A DNA stretch of 64,000 bases, taken from positions 186,001-250,000 of the forward strand of contig NZ_JACRSU010000003.1 in assembly GCF_014384785.1 (NCBI RefSeq), read 5' to 3'. This document shows, in pieces, positions 62,869-64,000 of the stretch. The DNA is from Congzhengia minquanensis. GTDB lineage: Bacteria > Bacillota > Clostridia > UBA1381 > UBA9506. Position numbers and translations under genes: made by a program. The notes under the pieces were generated by a model. It worked only from the letters and a program-made list of their open reading frames with translations, was not told where the DNA came from and did not search any database. Position 1 is the first letter of the stretch. Each line of letters begins with the position of its first letter.

Positions 62869-63606
62869 ATGATTAAGGTTACCATTTGGAACGAAAATCA
62901 ACATGAAAAAACCAGCGAGGAAGTCCGCGCCGTGCACCCCAACGGAATTCACGGCACATTGAAAAGCTTTTTGGAAAAGGACGAGGAGCTCATGATTCGA
63001 ACCGCTACCTTAGACGACCCGGAATGCGGCCTGACACAGGAAGTGTTAGACGACACGGACGTGCTGATTTGGTGGGGGCATATGGCTCACGAAAAGGTAC
63101 CCGACGAAGTGGCAGAACGCGTGCAAAAGGCTGTTTTAGACGGCATGGGCGCAGTGTTCCTGCACTCTGCACACCATTCAAAACCGTTCAGACGGCTTAT
63201 GGGAACCTCCTGTAACTTAGAGTGGCGTGAAACCAACGACCGCGAGCGGATTTGGATTACGGCACCCTCAAGCCCCATTGTTAAGGGCGTTAACGCAAGG
63301 TATTTTGAGCTTGAAGCAGAGGAAACCTATGGCGAGCGGTTCGACATTCCAGAGCCGGACCGCCTGATTATGATTGGCTGGTATAACGGCGGCGAAGTGT
63401 TCAGAAGCGGCTGCTGCTTTAACCGCGGCAACGGAAAGATTTTTTACTTCCAGCCGGGACATGAAACCTTTAGAACATTTTACCACCCCACCGTTCAGCT
63501 TATCATTAACAACGCGGTGCACTGGGCGGCAAACGAGCGTCCTACCGTAAAGGGCAACACCGACAGCTGTCTGCACTCAGAGAGAATAGAACCTATGGGC
63601 AACTAA
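62869..63606 (+). CDS. ThuA-like protein
   Basis: A 245-residue class I glutamine-amidotransferase-like fold of the ThuA type: VLIWWGHMAHEKVPDEVAER, GAVFLHSAHHSKPFRRLMG and YFQPGHETF. ThuA proteins act with Gfo/Idh partners on keto-disaccharides in rhizobia; the reaction is not settled. Last gene of the operon, followed by a long terminator. Confidence 0.85.
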   Translation: MIKVTIWNENQHEKTSEEVRAVHPNGIHGTLKSFLEKDEELMIRTATLDDPECGLTQEVLDDTDVLIWWGHMAHEKVPDEVAERVQKAVLDGMGAVFLHSAHHSKPFRRLMGTSCNLEWRETNDRERIWITAPSSPIVKGVNARYFELEAEETYGERFDIPEPDRLIMIGWYNGGEVFRSGCCFNRGNGKIFYFQPGHETFRTFYHPTVQLIINNAVHWAANERPTVKGNTDSCLHSERIEPMGN

Positions 63607-63609
63607 TAG

Positions 63610-63657
63610 AAAAATAACATGCTTTACACGAAATGAAGTGTAAAGCATGTTATTTTT
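63610..63657 (+). terminator. Terminator of the LacI sugar operon
   Basis: Twenty-base-pair stem (63610-63629 with 63638-63657; inner part ATGCTTTACAC/GTGTAAAGCAT) around GAAATGAA, A-rich before and T-rich after; also usable from the minus side. Confidence 0.9.
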
Positions 63658-63731
63658 TATCTTCTTTTAAAAATTAAAACTGCTGTAACGAATCGGAAAA
63701 GAAGCGACTCGCCCCCCTTCTATCGAAAACT

Positions 63732-63890
63732 CTATGTTACAACTGTTGTGCACAAAGGTGCTGCATCAACCAGATTGTTCCAGAGTGTAACCTTCACGGG
63801 GGTTGCATCCCCGTTCCAAAGTCTTCGGAAACAGCAATTTCTGACTTGGTGTCTGCAATGAGCCTTTCTGTTTTCAAAGCTTATTCCGCT
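63732..63890 (-). pseudogene. Decayed C-terminal domain of a secreted protein
   Basis: After the minus-strand stop at 63891 the same frame continues as LKTERLIADTKSEIAVSEDF to 63814, and a shifted frame from 63797 gives VKVTLWNNLVDAAPLC, ending at 63732. One missing base in a run of five C (63798-63802) would join them. The LWNN...P-x-C end matches the close of the secreted CBM protein at 22502-24709. It looks like a broken copy of that C-terminal domain. Confidence 0.4.
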
Positions 63891-64000
63891 CTCCAGGAAC
63901 CTGCAAAAATATTGTAGATTCTGGTTGCGATTTTTTCGGTTGTTGCGGTGCCGTCAACCACCTTGAGTACAACATTGTGTGTGCCGTAGTCTAAATCAAA
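63891..64000 (-). CDS. Unknown protein, C-terminal fragment
   Basis: About 36 codons running in from the right edge on the minus strand, ending ATRIYNIFAGSWRAE and TAA (63893-63891). The visible part (DYGTHNVVLKVVDGT) looks like a beta-sandwich domain of an extracellular protein. Too little is present for a family call. Confidence 0.6.

Overview
The window looks like the chromosome of an anaerobic, endospore-forming member of the Clostridia (Firmicutes). The support is spo0A, a SpoIIQ-like LytM protein, a BofC-like membrane protein, the dnaG-rpoD pair, the cysS-mrnC pair, a ferredoxin-dependent 2-oxoacid oxidoreductase, many AGGAGG ribosome binding sites and frequent TTG starts. Base composition is mixed: most genes have moderate GC, while the small-regulator arrays (2.3-3.5 kb, 24.9-26.2 kb) and a sugar-acid cassette (34.1-39.2 kb) are visibly AT-rich. 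I cannot name the genus.

Layout. 0-2.1 kb: start of an M14 peptidase, an M23 peptidase, a degenerate HPr and a lipoprotein. 2.1-3.5 kb: first array of four tiny XRE regulators. 3.6-10 kb: a long + operon, tgt-cysE-cysS-mrnC-yitT-split transketolase. 10-12.7 kb: lipoprotein, GH43 glycosidase and a second YitT protein, all minus. 12.8-16.8 kb: spo0A, rpoD and dnaG, all minus. 16.9-24.7 kb: an AraC regulator divergent from a uronic-acid polysaccharide locus (RraA-like aldolase family, SDR, GH105 unsaturated uronyl hydrolase, heparinase II/III-like lyase), then a large secreted carbohydrate-binding protein whose leader contains two mutually exclusive hairpins. 24.7-26.2 kb: a small DUF6809-like gene and the second array of four tiny XRE regulators. 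26.2-29.7 kb: mntP, a yybP-ykoY manganese riboswitch with its terminator, and a P-type ATPase, together a manganese efflux locus. 29.7-32 kb: a BlaI/BlaR1-type pair whose receptor carries a stalk-like and an NTF2-like region in place of the penicillin-binding sensor. 32-34 kb: NhaC antiporter and a GNAT acetyltransferase.

34.1-39.2 kb: AT-rich cassette of a broken GH95-like glycosidase, an SDR, a galactonate-dehydratase-like enolase-superfamily enzyme and a divergent AraC regulator, fitting an oxidative deoxysugar or sugar-acid pathway. 39.3-42 kb: ftsEX and a PucR/CdaR-type regulator. 42.2-44.9 kb: argD-argF-GNAT behind a promoter covered by an ARG box. 45-49.7 kb: BofC-like protein, class A PBP and phospho-sugar mutase. 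49.7-55.7 kb: operon recX-coaBC-priA-def-fmt-ybaK (minus). 55.8-58.6 kb: P-loop ATPase, ferredoxin and the alpha and beta subunits of a 2-oxoacid:ferredoxin oxidoreductase, with no gamma subunit in the window. 58.7-63.6 kb: an EamA transporter, then a LacI-controlled sugar operon (isomerase/epimerase, Gfo/Idh/MocA oxidoreductase, ThuA-like protein). The right edge holds the end of a minus-strand gene and a decayed C-terminal domain.

The least explained structure is the pair of XRE arrays. Each has four consecutive 71-106-residue single-domain regulators, nearly all ending in the same CS(V/I)DYL(L/V)GRTD tail with divergent DNA-reading halves. Both arrays sit behind the same composite upstream module (long palindrome, GGGGGATTATTA, strong promoter ending AAATGATATAAT, G-run then T-run), and no phage, transposase or toxin genes are nearby. 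I saw no tRNA, rRNA, CRISPR array or insertion sequence. All calls rest on reading the sequence; no database search was run.
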